Shown here: one piece after another, positions 1 to 7,641 of the stretch | How positions within the stretch are numbered: position 1 is the first letter of the stretch | Layout of the letters: every line of letters begins with the position of its first letter | NCBI GenBank assembly: GCA_025352525.1 | Contig: JANXTG010000188.1 | Span: 1 to 36,784 of the forward strand | Origin: Ferruginibacter sp. | GTDB lineage: Bacteria; Bacteroidota; Bacteroidia; Chitinophagales; Chitinophagaceae | Reading direction: 5' to 3' | DNA length: 36,784 bases | Position numbers and translations under genes: made by a program | The notes under the pieces: model-generated | Seen by the model: only the letters and a program-made list of their open reading frames with translations | Told to the model about the DNA's origin: nothing | The model's database searches: none

Positions 1-49
1 TTTCTGACTGTTAATCAGAGGGTCGCTGGTTCAAGTCCAGCAGTGGGAG
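1..49 (+). tRNA. tRNA-Asn (anticodon GTT), 5' part outside the window
   Basis: The anticodon arm is visible as TCTGA / CTGTTAA / TCAGA, with GTT in the loop. It is followed by a T-arm with stem GCTGG/CCAGC around TTCAAGT and a 3' acceptor strand AGTGGGA plus discriminator G. The acceptor 5' strand and D-arm lie before position 1. No CCA is encoded. A strong terminator follows directly. Confidence 0.93.
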
Positions 50-53
50 CGTT

Positions 54-93
54 AAAAGACAAGGTCATATTTTTTAGACCTTGTCTTTTTTTT
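54..93 (+). terminator. Intrinsic terminator after tRNA-Asn
   Basis: A perfect 13-bp stem, AAAAGACAAGGTC (54-66) with GACCTTGTCTTTT (77-89), closes a 10-nt AT-rich loop and runs into a T-tract. It lies 5 nt after the tRNA end. The A-rich 5' side means it could also stop transcription from the right. Confidence 0.85.
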
Positions 94-416
94 AATCTAC
101 CCAAGCTCCTTTACACATCTGAATAAATCTATGCTTAAAAAAAGATCAGCAATTCCAATTGGTTGATACTTAAATACCAATTTTTTCAGTAATATCGAGA
201 TAATTATATACTTCCTTAATGGGTTCCATTAAATGATGCATTCTTTTAATATAGGAGTATTTTGATGATAAAATATTATGCGATTCTCCCTTTTTAAGTG
301 CAGGTGGTATCCTAAGAATCATAACTTTTTATTCACTGCAATACTTCATTAGTAAAGCCTACATTACATTTCAATTTGTCTTAAAGTCACACACTTTAAT
401 TTTATTGCTTTTGCAT
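94..416. other. Gene-poor stretch between tRNA-Asn and the L,D-transpeptidase gene
   Basis: About 320 bp of AT-rich DNA. The only coding-like signal is a 50-codon minus-strand frame (170-322), listed separately. I see no second tRNA, no integrase and no convincing direct repeat of the tRNA 3' end that would mark an integration site. Confidence 0.5.
170..322 (-). CDS. Possible small ORF of 50 codons, unknown
   Basis: An ATG-to-TAA frame on the minus strand encodes a protein-like sequence that starts MILRIPPALKKGE and ends LDITEKIGI. The composition is mixed, charged and aromatic, not low complexity. An in-frame TAA lies two codons upstream of the ATG, so it is a closed small frame and not the exposed end of a longer one. 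I recognise no family. It could be a genuine small protein or the tail of a decayed gene next to the tRNA. No promoter box is clear. Confidence 0.2.
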   Translation of the reverse strand: MILRIPPALKKGESHNILSSKYSYIKRMHHLMEPIKEVYNYLDITEKIGI

Positions 417-2018
417 ATGCACATCTTAAAAACTAATAAATATTTACAGGTGTTTGTTATAATTATATCAGCACTGACGAGCTGCAGCGGTCAGCAGACA
501 AATCCCAACAAAATTGCCGAAAGGGACACAACTATCACCCCTGCCACAGCTTATTCAAAACTTTTTTTGGACAGTCTGAAGCTGGAAGCATTTATCAAAC
601 AAGAGTCAGTAACAGGAAATGCAGCAGGCACAATCCGGGATTTTTATAGAAACCGTAATTACCAGTTTGCATGGTTTACAGAAACCGGTATTGCTGAGCA
701 TACTAAATCCTTTTGGAACCTTCATAATAATTATATCAGTGATTTCGGCGATACAGCGCTAAAATATAAAAAACTCCATGAGGAAATTAATACGTTTATG
801 CAAAGCGATTCAACTGTTGCATTTACGCCGGCGTTACTGCTGCAAAAGGAATTGCAAATTACAAAGCATTTTTTTGAGTATTCAAAGATTGCTTATTCAG
901 GCAAAATGGACCCGAATAAATTGAAATGGTTTATTCCTCGAAAAAGAATTAATGAAGTTGCCTTGCTTGACTCCTTTCTTTCACATGACGGTAAACAACT
1001 GCAGGACTGGGAACCCCTGAATATTTATTACCAACGTTTAAAGAAAGAACTGGTACATTATCATGAAATTGAAAAAGCGGGTGGTTGGAAAGAAATAAAA
1101 GCAGATAAATTAAAGAAATATAAACAAGGAGACACTGCATTAGCCATAAAGGCATTAAAGTTGCGCCTGCAGACTTCCAATGATTATGTAATTAATGACA
1201 CATCTGTCTTTTACACATCCGATTTTGTAGCCGCTGTAAAATTAAAACAAAGAAGTTTTGGCATAAAGGAAGATGGCATTATTAGCTACGCACTTATAAA
1301 AGAATTAAATGTGCCTGTTAAAGAACGCATCAGGCAAATGCTTATAAATTTGGAACGTATGAGATGGGTACCTCAGCAGCAGGAACCTAATATAATTTTA
1401 GTGAATATACCAGAATACCGATTACATGTTTTTGAAGCCGGGAAAAAAATCTTCAGTATAGATATCGTTGTGGGGAAAGAAGCGAACGGCACGGTAATTT
1501 TTTCTGATGAGTTAAAATTTGTTGTTTTCAGTCCATACTGGAATATACCCGCGAGCATTGTGCAAAAGGAAATTCTTCCTGCCATAAAAAGAAACAGTAA
1601 TTATCTTTCTAAAATGAATATGGAGAAAACGGGAAATGGGTTTCGGCAAAAGCCAGGCGGTAAAAATTCGCTGGGCAAAGTGAAATTTATTTTTCCAAAC
1701 AGTTACAATATTTACTTTCATGATACACCTTCCAAATCATTGTTTAATCAGGATAAACGGGCGTTCAGTCATGGATGCATTCGATTAGCAGAACCGCAAA
1801 AACTTGCTGCTTATTTATTGCGTTTTCAACCTGAATGGACAACAAAAGCAATTACAGATGCAATGAATACCCCAAAAGAAAACTGGGTGACCCTAAAGAA
1901 AGAAGTGCCGGTATTTGTTTCTTATTTTACAACCTGGGTTGACGAAGAGGGATTGCTCAACTTCAGGGATGATGTGTACGGCCATGATAAAAAATTAGCG
2001 AAGGGACTATTTGAGTAA
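417..2018 (+). CDS. L,D-transpeptidase lipoprotein, LdtD/YcbB type
   Basis: Predicted to make 3-3 crosslinks in peptidoglycan, or attach proteins to it, in the periplasm. The N-terminus is a lipoprotein signal: a hydrophobic stretch, then lipobox LTSC with Cys23. A long scaffold region follows (about 50-270), then a putative peptidoglycan-binding segment (about 240-300), then the YkuD catalytic domain (about 315-480). The active-site motif SHGCIRL is intact, with catalytic Cys at residue 454. The 533-aa length fits the long LdtD class (E. coli YcbB is 615 aa), not the short ErfK class. I chose the ATG at 417; an in-frame TTG at 405 would only add four residues before the signal peptide. It stands alone, 90 bp before the next gene. 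Confidence 0.9.
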   Translation: MHILKTNKYLQVFVIIISALTSCSGQQTNPNKIAERDTTITPATAYSKLFLDSLKLEAFIKQESVTGNAAGTIRDFYRNRNYQFAWFTETGIAEHTKSFWNLHNNYISDFGDTALKYKKLHEEINTFMQSDSTVAFTPALLLQKELQITKHFFEYSKIAYSGKMDPNKLKWFIPRKRINEVALLDSFLSHDGKQLQDWEPLNIYYQRLKKELVHYHEIEKAGGWKEIKADKLKKYKQGDTALAIKALKLRLQTSNDYVINDTSVFYTSDFVAAVKLKQRSFGIKEDGIISYALIKELNVPVKERIRQMLINLERMRWVPQQQEPNIILVNIPEYRLHVFEAGKKIFSIDIVVGKEANGTVIFSDELKFVVFSPYWNIPASIVQKEILPAIKRNSNYLSKMNMEKTGNGFRQKPGGKNSLGKVKFIFPNSYNIYFHDTPSKSLFNQDKRAFSHGCIRLAEPQKLAAYLLRFQPEWTTKAITDAMNTPKENWVTLKKEVPVFVSYFTTWVDEEGLLNFRDDVYGHDKKLAKGLFE

Positions 2019-2108
2019 ACAAATTACACCCGCATTTTTTGCACAATTTATCTACTGTAAGCATAGGTTTTCTTTATTAATGTAATTTTATAAACAAATG
2101 ATGCTTTT

Positions 2109-3263
2109 ATGCAGTTAAGTCCAACTAAAATATCCCGCCTACTTATTTTTTTTATATTAGTATCTGCACAATCTTTTTCTCAAAATTTTATAAATGCCAA
2201 TTACAGGGAAGATGATTTGTATGCGGGTATTGATGTTGGTTCAAAGGGTGTAAAATTGAGCATTATTAAAATGGGCAAGAATGCCTCTGTTACAGGATCT
2301 TTTGTGGCAGTAAAAGACAGTTCTATAAACACAGATTTTATATCTTTCACGCCTCAAACTTTTACTGCAACCTTATATGCAATAAGAAACCTTTATAATT
2401 TCGCCAGAAAAACTTATCGTATTGTCCCTGAAAAAATATTTACTGTTGTAAGCAGTGGTATAAAAGGTCAGGCAGAAAAAGAAAACAAACAAGATAGAAT
2501 TGTGGCGCTCGCAGATTCTTTAAGGTTACTTTTAAATGAGCCAAAAAGGGCAGTGCCTGTAATTGGTGCAATGGATGAAGCTAAATTATCACATTTGGGG
2601 ATAGTACCTGAGGCAAGACGATACAATACTTTTTTAATAGATATTGGGAGCGGCAATACAAAAGGGGGATATTTTAAAAATGGCAATACCAAGGAATTAA
2701 AACTGTTTATGCTTAATTGGGGCACAAAAACCATCAGCAATGCAACAGAAAAAAGGCTTGGCGATGATAAGGGTATTGCCAATTATAAAAAGTATTTAAA
2801 CAGGGTGCTTGCAGGCGACCCTAACAATGAAATAATATATGCAGTAAATGAAAGTGGTGCATACAATATGAACGATAACTTCGCTTTTAGTGGCGGTATT
2901 GCATGGGCTGTTGCTACAATGCTTTACCCTGAACTTGCAGATAACTCAGTTGTGCCATTAAAGTTTGAGGACCTAGCTGCATTAAATGAAAGACTTGCTT
3001 CTAATTTTTCAGCTATTACACCTGCCTCTATTGCCAATTCAGTAACAGATAAAACCATTAACAAAAAAAGTATTGAAGAAGAAGTTGCGAGGGTACAAAA
3101 AGTGTTTGATCAAAAAGCACTGATGGCAGGAACGGGTCTGCTGCTAAATATCGTAAGACAGTTTGAAGGAACACAGGAAAAGAAAAACTTTTTTCTGGTA
3201 AAGAACGGGCAGGTTGGCTGGATATCTGCCTATGTAACTCAAAGCGTAAACAGTAAACTTTAA
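2109..3263 (+). CDS. Exported Ppx/GppA-like (ASKHA-fold) protein
   Basis: Residues 1-25 are a clear Sec signal peptide (hydrophobic IFFILVSA, cleavage near SFSQ). The mature part carries the nucleotide/phosphate motifs of the exopolyphosphatase/guanosine-pentaphosphatase family. Phosphate-1 is GIDVGSKGVKL (40-50) and phosphate-2 is FLIDIGSGNTKGG (175-187). Between them VIGAMDEAKLSHLG (151-164) matches the family's SGEEEARL block, with Met-Asp-Glu replacing Glu-Glu-Glu. A glycine-rich FSGGIAWAV motif follows in the C-terminal half. At 384 aa it is shorter than full Ppx (about 500 aa) and lacks an HD-type C-terminal domain. Periplasmic location is unusual for this family, so a substrate such as polyphosphate or a nucleotide is only a guess. 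The downstream gene is a membrane-anchored coiled-coil protein. Confidence 0.7.
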   Translation: MQLSPTKISRLLIFFILVSAQSFSQNFINANYREDDLYAGIDVGSKGVKLSIIKMGKNASVTGSFVAVKDSSINTDFISFTPQTFTATLYAIRNLYNFARKTYRIVPEKIFTVVSSGIKGQAEKENKQDRIVALADSLRLLLNEPKRAVPVIGAMDEAKLSHLGIVPEARRYNTFLIDIGSGNTKGGYFKNGNTKELKLFMLNWGTKTISNATEKRLGDDKGIANYKKYLNRVLAGDPNNEIIYAVNESGAYNMNDNFAFSGGIAWAVATMLYPELADNSVVPLKFEDLAALNERLASNFSAITPASIANSVTDKTINKKSIEEEVARVQKVFDQKALMAGTGLLLNIVRQFEGTQEKKNFFLVKNGQVGWISAYVTQSVNSKL

Positions 3264-3356
3264 AAAAATAACAGTAACTTTAAAGTAATTATTTCTTTCT
3301 TTTAATTCTTGTATCCTTCCGAAATACCGCATCAACTTATTTTGATTAGTTGTTTT

Positions 3357-4280
3357 ATGCGTGAAAATAAATACGATAAATTACTGGTTGCATCTATGAT
3401 ATTGCTTGTGTTATCTGCAGTAATGCTGATAATATCCGGGTACAATATTTACTTTAAAGAACATGCTACATCTAATATAGCTGAAGCAAATCCTGCATTT
3501 GGCAAAGCCCCAAAACTTAGGGATTCCCTCTCAAGGATATACAGCAATATGGTTACAGATATTGATGATCATTTAAACCTTACAGCGAGTACAGTTTCAG
3601 ACCCGGATACTAAAAATAAAATGGCTGAACTTGGCCAGCTGCGTCAAGAGATTGTAACGTTGCTGGCCAATAAAAATAATGTTGAAGATTTAAAACTGGC
3701 TCAAATAAAAATAGAAGAGCTTCAACAAAAAGTAGCATTGCTCCAAAATAAATTTGTAGGAGTGGAAACAGAAAATAAAAGACTGCAGCTATTGATCAAT
3801 CAACTTATTAATGGCAAACAAAAAACTACACAAACCAGTACAACAACTCAGGTTGAAAAACAAAAAGCAATAGTTGCAAGCGTAACCAATAATAATATTG
3901 CAACAGCTAGTGCTCTGCATCTATTTGCGGTTGCAGGCAATAATAACATTGGACAGGAAACAATTACTGCAGACAATGCCGAAAGGATTGTAGGCACTTT
4001 TACAATAAAAAACTTACCTGCTAAGGGTAGCGGAGAATTGTTGATAGTTGTATTGCAACCAGATGGGAAAGTAGTAAAAAATTCCGTTTGGGAATCAGGT
4101 ACTTTTGAAAGTACTGAAGGTAAAAAAATATACTCCAGAAGGCTTTACACAGAAACTGCTAAAGAAGAAAAACAATTGAACTTTTCCCTAACGCCTGACA
4201 GATTTTTAAAAGGTGATTACATTATGCAAATTTGGTACAACGGTAGCATGATAGCAAAAATGACCAAAACACTTTCATAA
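3357..4280 (+). CDS. Membrane-anchored coiled-coil protein of unknown function
   Basis: I do not recognise the family. The 307-aa protein has one N-terminal transmembrane helix (about residues 9-31). A helical region with heptad-like leucines follows (about 80-150, containing IKIEELQQKVALLQNKF), then a Gln/Thr linker. The C-terminal half (about 190-307) is beta-rich and ends with GDYIMQIWYNGSMIAKM, which looks like an extracytoplasmic beta-sandwich. I chose the ATG at 3357; a TTG at 3309 would add 16 unlikely residues. It lies 93 bp after the exported Ppx/GppA-like gene on the same strand, so co-transcription is possible but unproven. Confidence 0.6.
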   Translation: MRENKYDKLLVASMILLVLSAVMLIISGYNIYFKEHATSNIAEANPAFGKAPKLRDSLSRIYSNMVTDIDDHLNLTASTVSDPDTKNKMAELGQLRQEIVTLLANKNNVEDLKLAQIKIEELQQKVALLQNKFVGVETENKRLQLLINQLINGKQKTTQTSTTTQVEKQKAIVASVTNNNIATASALHLFAVAGNNNIGQETITADNAERIVGTFTIKNLPAKGSGELLIVVLQPDGKVVKNSVWESGTFESTEGKKIYSRRLYTETAKEEKQLNFSLTPDRFLKGDYIMQIWYNGSMIAKMTKTLS

Positions 4281-4352
4281 GTTGTGGTAGAAAATTTATT
4301 ATCATTTACAAGCCAAAACGTTTTTAAGACAATCCACTTGGTACAAAAAATA

Positions 4353-4376
4353 AACCGTCTTTTTGCAAAGACGGTT
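4353..4376 (-). terminator. Intrinsic terminator of recA
   Basis: A 10-bp perfect stem, AACCGTCTTT (4353-4362) with AAAGACGGTT (4367-4376), encloses a TTGC loop. Read on the minus strand it is followed by a T-rich tract (TATTTTTTG). It lies 37 bp after the recA stop codon. On the plus strand no T-run follows, so it mainly serves recA. Confidence 0.75.
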
Positions 4377-4412
4377 ATTACTTACTAACCCTACTAAACT
4401 TATTACAAAGGC

Positions 4413-5444
4413 TTACTCTGCTCCTTTGTTTTCTTTTATTTTTTCTCTGATTTTTGTTTCAAGCTCCTCGCCCATTGCAGGATTATCGAATATGAGTTGC
4501 TTTACAGCTTCTCTACCCTGGCCTAATTTATCCCCGTTATAACTAAACCAACTGCCGCTTTTTTGAACAATACCAAGCTCCACGCCCATATCTACAATTT
4601 CGCCTACTTTAGAAATTCCTTCGCCATAAACAATATCAAACTCTGCTATGCGAAAAGGCGGAGCCACTTTGTTTTTTACCACTTTAACTTTAATGTGGTT
4701 TCCGATAATATCATCCCCATCTTTTATTTGTGCCATGCGGCGTATATCTAATCTAACAGAAGAATAAAACTTTAATGCATTACCGCCTGTTGTAGTTTCG
4801 GGGTTACCGAACATTACGCCTATTTTTTCCCTGAGCTGGTTAATGAAAATACAAACGGTATTTGTTTTATGAATTGTTGCGGTAAGTTTTCTTAAAGCCT
4901 GGCTCATTAAACGTGCCTGTAAACCCATTTTGCTATCGCCCATTTCACCTTCCAACTCACTTTTAGGTACTAATGCAGCAACAGAATCTATCACCACAAC
5001 ATCTAAAGCACCGGAAAGAATAAGCCTGTCTGCAATTTCCAAAGCCTGCTCACCATAGTCAGGCTGAGAGATTAAAAGATTGTCTATATCAACACCAAGT
5101 TTTTGTGCATATATACTATCGAAAGCATGCTCTGCATCTATAAATGCACACATGCCCCCTTTTTTCTGTGCTTCAGCAATTACGTGAATAGCTAATGTTG
5201 TTTTACCTGATGATTCAGGACCATAAATTTCTACTACCCTACCCTTTGGCAAACCGCCAATGCCGAGTGCAACATCTAATCCGATAGAACCTGTTGAAAT
5301 AACTTCTACTTCTGTAACGCCTTTTTCGTTCATCATCATGACCGAGCCCTTCCCAAAATCTTTGTCAATTTTATCCATCGTTAGTTTAAGTGCCTTAAAC
5401 TTTTCTACATTTTCTGCTTTTTGTGTTTTTTCTGCTGCGCTCAT
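4413..5444 (-). CDS. recA: Recombinase RecA
   Basis: DNA-dependent ATPase that forms filaments on single-stranded DNA for homologous recombination and LexA-type co-proteolysis. Walker A is GPESSGKT (residues 75-82). The L1 region ([21 protein letters not shown]) and L2 region ([19 protein letters not shown]) are both present. Length is 343 aa, normal for RecA. I chose the ATG at 5444. A TTG at 5504 would add 20 residues with no RecA homology and falls inside the likely -7 promoter box (5502-5509). The gene is monocistronic, with its own terminator. I see no obvious LexA box upstream. Confidence 0.98.
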   Translation of the reverse strand: MSAAEKTQKAENVEKFKALKLTMDKIDKDFGKGSVMMMNEKGVTEVEVISTGSIGLDVALGIGGLPKGRVVEIYGPESSGKTTLAIHVIAEAQKKGGMCAFIDAEHAFDSIYAQKLGVDIDNLLISQPDYGEQALEIADRLILSGALDVVVIDSVAALVPKSELEGEMGDSKMGLQARLMSQALRKLTATIHKTNTVCIFINQLREKIGVMFGNPETTTGGNALKFYSSVRLDIRRMAQIKDGDDIIGNHIKVKVVKNKVAPPFRIAEFDIVYGEGISKVGEIVDMGVELGIVQKSGSWFSYNGDKLGQGREAVKQLIFDNPAMGEELETKIREKIKENKGAE

Positions 5445-5501
5445 GTGTTTGTTTTTTTTAAGTGATGTATCTTGATTTGCGTGTAAATATAATTTGTGCA
5501 A

Positions 5502-5509
5502 CAAAACTA
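5502..5509 (-). promoter_or_regulatory. Likely recA -7 promoter box
   Basis: On the minus strand this reads TAGTTTTG, an exact match to the Bacteroidota -7 consensus TAnnTTTG. It would give a 5' leader of roughly 50 nt before the ATG at 5444. No clean -33 TTTG is visible. Confidence 0.4.
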
Positions 5510-5650
5510 AATAAATAAATTTATTTGAACTAATTAATTTAGTATTATTTTAGTAAAGAATTTAGTGTGTCTTTATTTTTATTTTAACTGCTGTTAACTT
5601 TCGTAAAGACTTTATATTGATTTGCTAATGCATGTGAAGAATGTAATGTA

Positions 5651-5723
5651 TAGGCCTTTAATGAGTGTGCCATGAGTGAGCACCGAAGGATGGTAAGGTG
5701 AGCGTACTCGGCATTATGGCCTA
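5651..5723. ncRNA. Candidate structured RNA or palindromic element
   Basis: Four nested perfect helices are visible by eye: TAGGCC/GGCCTA (5651-5656, 5718-5723), TGCC/GGCA (5668-5671, 5710-5713), GAGT/ACTC (5674-5677, 5706-5709) and CACC/GGTG (5681-5684, 5697-5700). The 12-nt apical loop is purine-rich. The internal loops are asymmetric (11 nt on the 5' side, 4 nt on the 3' side). All reading frames through it contain stops. It is clearly richer in G and C than the flanks. It has no T-tract, so it is not a simple terminator. Transcribed strand and function are unknown; it lies 54 bp upstream of the small gene at 5778. Confidence 0.3.
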
Positions 5724-5777
5724 AAGTAGATGCTGCCGTAGTTGAACATAAATCAATTTATTTACAAAATAGAGAAC

Positions 5778-6074
5778 ATGGCAATAGCAAAAGATATTAT
5801 TTCGAAGGGACTTAGTGGAGCCATAGGGAAGGAAATTGTTTTTAAAAGGTATGCCGATAAAACGGTGGTAACTAAATACCCTGATATGAAAAATATTGTG
5901 CCGAGTGATGCACAAAAAATACAGAGAAACAAATTTAGAGAAGCACACAATTATGCAAAAAAAATTAATGACAATCTCCTAAGCAAAGCCGACTTTGCAT
6001 TAACGATACCTCCAGGTAAAAGTGTTTACAGGTGGGCGGTGAAGGAGTTTATGAAGAGAAATCGTGAATTGTAA
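5778..6074 (+). CDS. Small conserved basic protein, unknown function
   Basis: A 98-aa soluble, lysine-rich protein without signal peptide or membrane segment, starting MAIAKDIISKGLSGAIGKEI. The N-terminal part has alternating residues typical of beta strands (GKEIVFKRYADKTVVTKYP). It is followed by an amphipathic helical stretch (SDAQKIQRNKFREAHNYAKKI). From memory this resembles short hypothetical proteins recurring in Chitinophagaceae, but I cannot name the family or role. I chose the ATG at 5778; the TTG at 5742 would add 12 residues. It is isolated, with a structured element upstream and 700 bp of noncoding DNA downstream. Confidence 0.6.
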   Translation: MAIAKDIISKGLSGAIGKEIVFKRYADKTVVTKYPDMKNIVPSDAQKIQRNKFREAHNYAKKINDNLLSKADFALTIPPGKSVYRWAVKEFMKRNREL

Positions 6075-6777
6075 ACTGCTGATGTGAAAAATATGAAAAG
6101 CCTCACAAAAGATTTTGCCACGAATGAATACAATAATGAGGAAGAATTTGAACCTTAAAGGCAGCAAGGACGCAATGATTTATAAAGGATATTGTCACAA
6201 GTTTTTTAAAGAGAAGGCATATTTTGAAGAAGATTTTTTCTCTGGCTAAGCAATTAATAGCCGTAGGGGGAAAAAATAATGGGGAGGCATATTTGCAAAG
6301 ACAGATGTGGATACGGTGAGACATGGATCATTTTACTATTTATCATCTCTAGGTTCAAATGATTAAACCTGTATTGTATTATAAAGAATAAGTTTTTAGC
6401 AAACTTGGTGAAAAATAGGATTTCTTTTATACAATCGTACCAAAAATAAAAAAGCACTTTTTAAAATGAAAATTGACTTTATTATATCTGTTAGTATACA
6501 AACCTATTTAGAAAGCCATTACTTCAGGCATTGAAGCATATCCAAACTGAGCAACAGTTCAGACTGTGATGAATAAAAAGTTTCCAAAGTCATACAGTTA
6601 TAACAAAAAAAGCATTTTTTACATTTTAAAAGTTTCCCGGTTTATTAGATTTTATTGGTAGCCTTCAAACCATACCTTTGCCATTAAAACAAATATCAAT
6701 TATTGACTTTTTTAAATCAGTTTTTTTAACCTTTCATTAACCCATAGGCGTTTACTTTTACCGCTCAAGAACTTATT
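6075..6777. other. 703-bp gene-free AT-rich region
   Basis: No frame here looks like a real gene; the 67- and 73-codon minus-strand frames (6103-6457) have poor, unlikely composition. Around 6116-6175 there are words such as GCCACGAATG and AAGGCAGCAAGGACGCAATG. These resemble degenerate copies of GCCACGAAGGCAC-type intergenic sequence I associate with this phylum (from memory, unverified). The rest holds nothing I can assign. Confidence 0.5.
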
Positions 6778-7497
6778 ATGAGAAAACTTTTTGCAATTCT
6801 ATTTGCATGCACCATTTCTACCATTGCTATTTCGCAAACAAAAACTTCTATTTCTTCAAAATTCGGCAACCGTCCTGCAGATCATTTAATGATACAGCTG
6901 GCATCTAATTTCTGGAATGGCACTGCTGACAGTGTATCTAAATATGTTAAAAGTTTTAACCGCAGCGCCAATGTATACTTAATGTACGATAAGCAATTTA
7001 AAACAAATCCACGGCTTAGTGCTGCTATTGGAGTGGGAGTGGGTACAAGCAATATTTATTTTAATAAAATGGAAACTAAAATTGCTTCAAATAATGCAAA
7101 ACTGCCTTTCATTAAAACTGATACAGGCAACAATTATAAAAAATACAAACTTGCAACTGCTTATCTGGAAATACCTGTAGAGTTAAGGTTTATGTCAAAC
7201 CCGGAGACGCCTAACCAATCTATTAAAGCAGCCATCGGTGTAAAGGTAGGTACACTTTTAAATGCACATACCAAAGCAAAAAATCTTCAAACTGCCTCAG
7301 GTGGCAAACTAAACGGGCTAACCTTAAAAGAAAGCTCAAAATCATTTTTTAATACGACAAGAATTGCAGCTACTGCAAGGGTAGGTTACGGCATATTTTC
7401 ATTGTTTGGAGCATATAACCTTACCAGTATTTTTAAAGACGGTGTAGCTCCGGATACTAAACTGGTACAGTTAGGTATTACAATAAGCGGTTTATAA
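6778..7497 (+). CDS. Outer-membrane beta-barrel protein, PorT-like
   Basis: A 239-aa exported protein. Residues 1-20 are a Sec signal peptide with cleavage near AISQ. The mature part has repeated amphipathic beta-strand segments (KYKLATAYLEIPVELRFM, SIKAAIGVKVGTLLN, TRIAATARVGYGIFSLFGAYNLT) and ends VQLGITISGL. This is the usual pattern of small 8-10-strand outer-membrane barrels in Bacteroidota. It starts 703 bp after the previous gene and ends before a strong terminator, so it is probably transcribed alone. Ligand or partner cannot be told from sequence. Confidence 0.75.
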   Translation: MRKLFAILFACTISTIAISQTKTSISSKFGNRPADHLMIQLASNFWNGTADSVSKYVKSFNRSANVYLMYDKQFKTNPRLSAAIGVGVGTSNIYFNKMETKIASNNAKLPFIKTDTGNNYKKYKLATAYLEIPVELRFMSNPETPNQSIKAAIGVKVGTLLNAHTKAKNLQTASGGKLNGLTLKESSKSFFNTTRIAATARVGYGIFSLFGAYNLTSIFKDGVAPDTKLVQLGITISGL

Positions 7498-7549
7498 TTC
7501 ATAAGAAAAAGTTTATACTTTTAAACCGCCTTCCGTTATTACAATAGTT

Positions 7550-7578
7550 AAAAAACCCTCACATTCTGAGGGTTTTTT
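7550..7578 (+). terminator. Intrinsic terminator after the barrel gene
   Basis: Stem AAAAACCCTCA (7551-7561) pairs with TGAGGGTTTTT from 7567, with a 5-nt loop CATTC and six Ts. The T-tract runs into the -33 region of the next promoter. Confidence 0.85.
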
Positions 7579-7607
7579 GTTTGCTGTAAAGTAATAAGCT
7601 AATTTTG
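7576..7607 (+). promoter_or_regulatory. Likely purF promoter
   Basis: A -33 type TTTG (7576-7579, or 7580-7583) and an exact -7 box TAATTTTG (7600-7607) are separated by 20 or 16 nt. The -33 element is built from the T-tract of the preceding terminator. The leader would be about 30 nt. Confidence 0.5.
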
Positions 7608-7641
7608 CGATTCACCTCACAATATCAACCGATATACTGTA

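Noticed and set aside
4353-4376. Reading the recA-side hairpin as a terminator for the plus-strand gene ending at 4280.
   Set aside because: No T-tract follows it on the plus strand; it may still contribute, but the evidence supports the minus strand only.
5445-5504. A longer RecA starting at TTG 5504.
   Set aside because: The added residues are not RecA-like and that codon lies inside the probable -7 promoter box.
6103-6457. Two overlapping minus-strand frames in the gene-free region.
   Set aside because: Their composition is dominated by Cys, Phe, Ile and His as expected from AT-rich noncoding DNA, and they match nothing I recognise.
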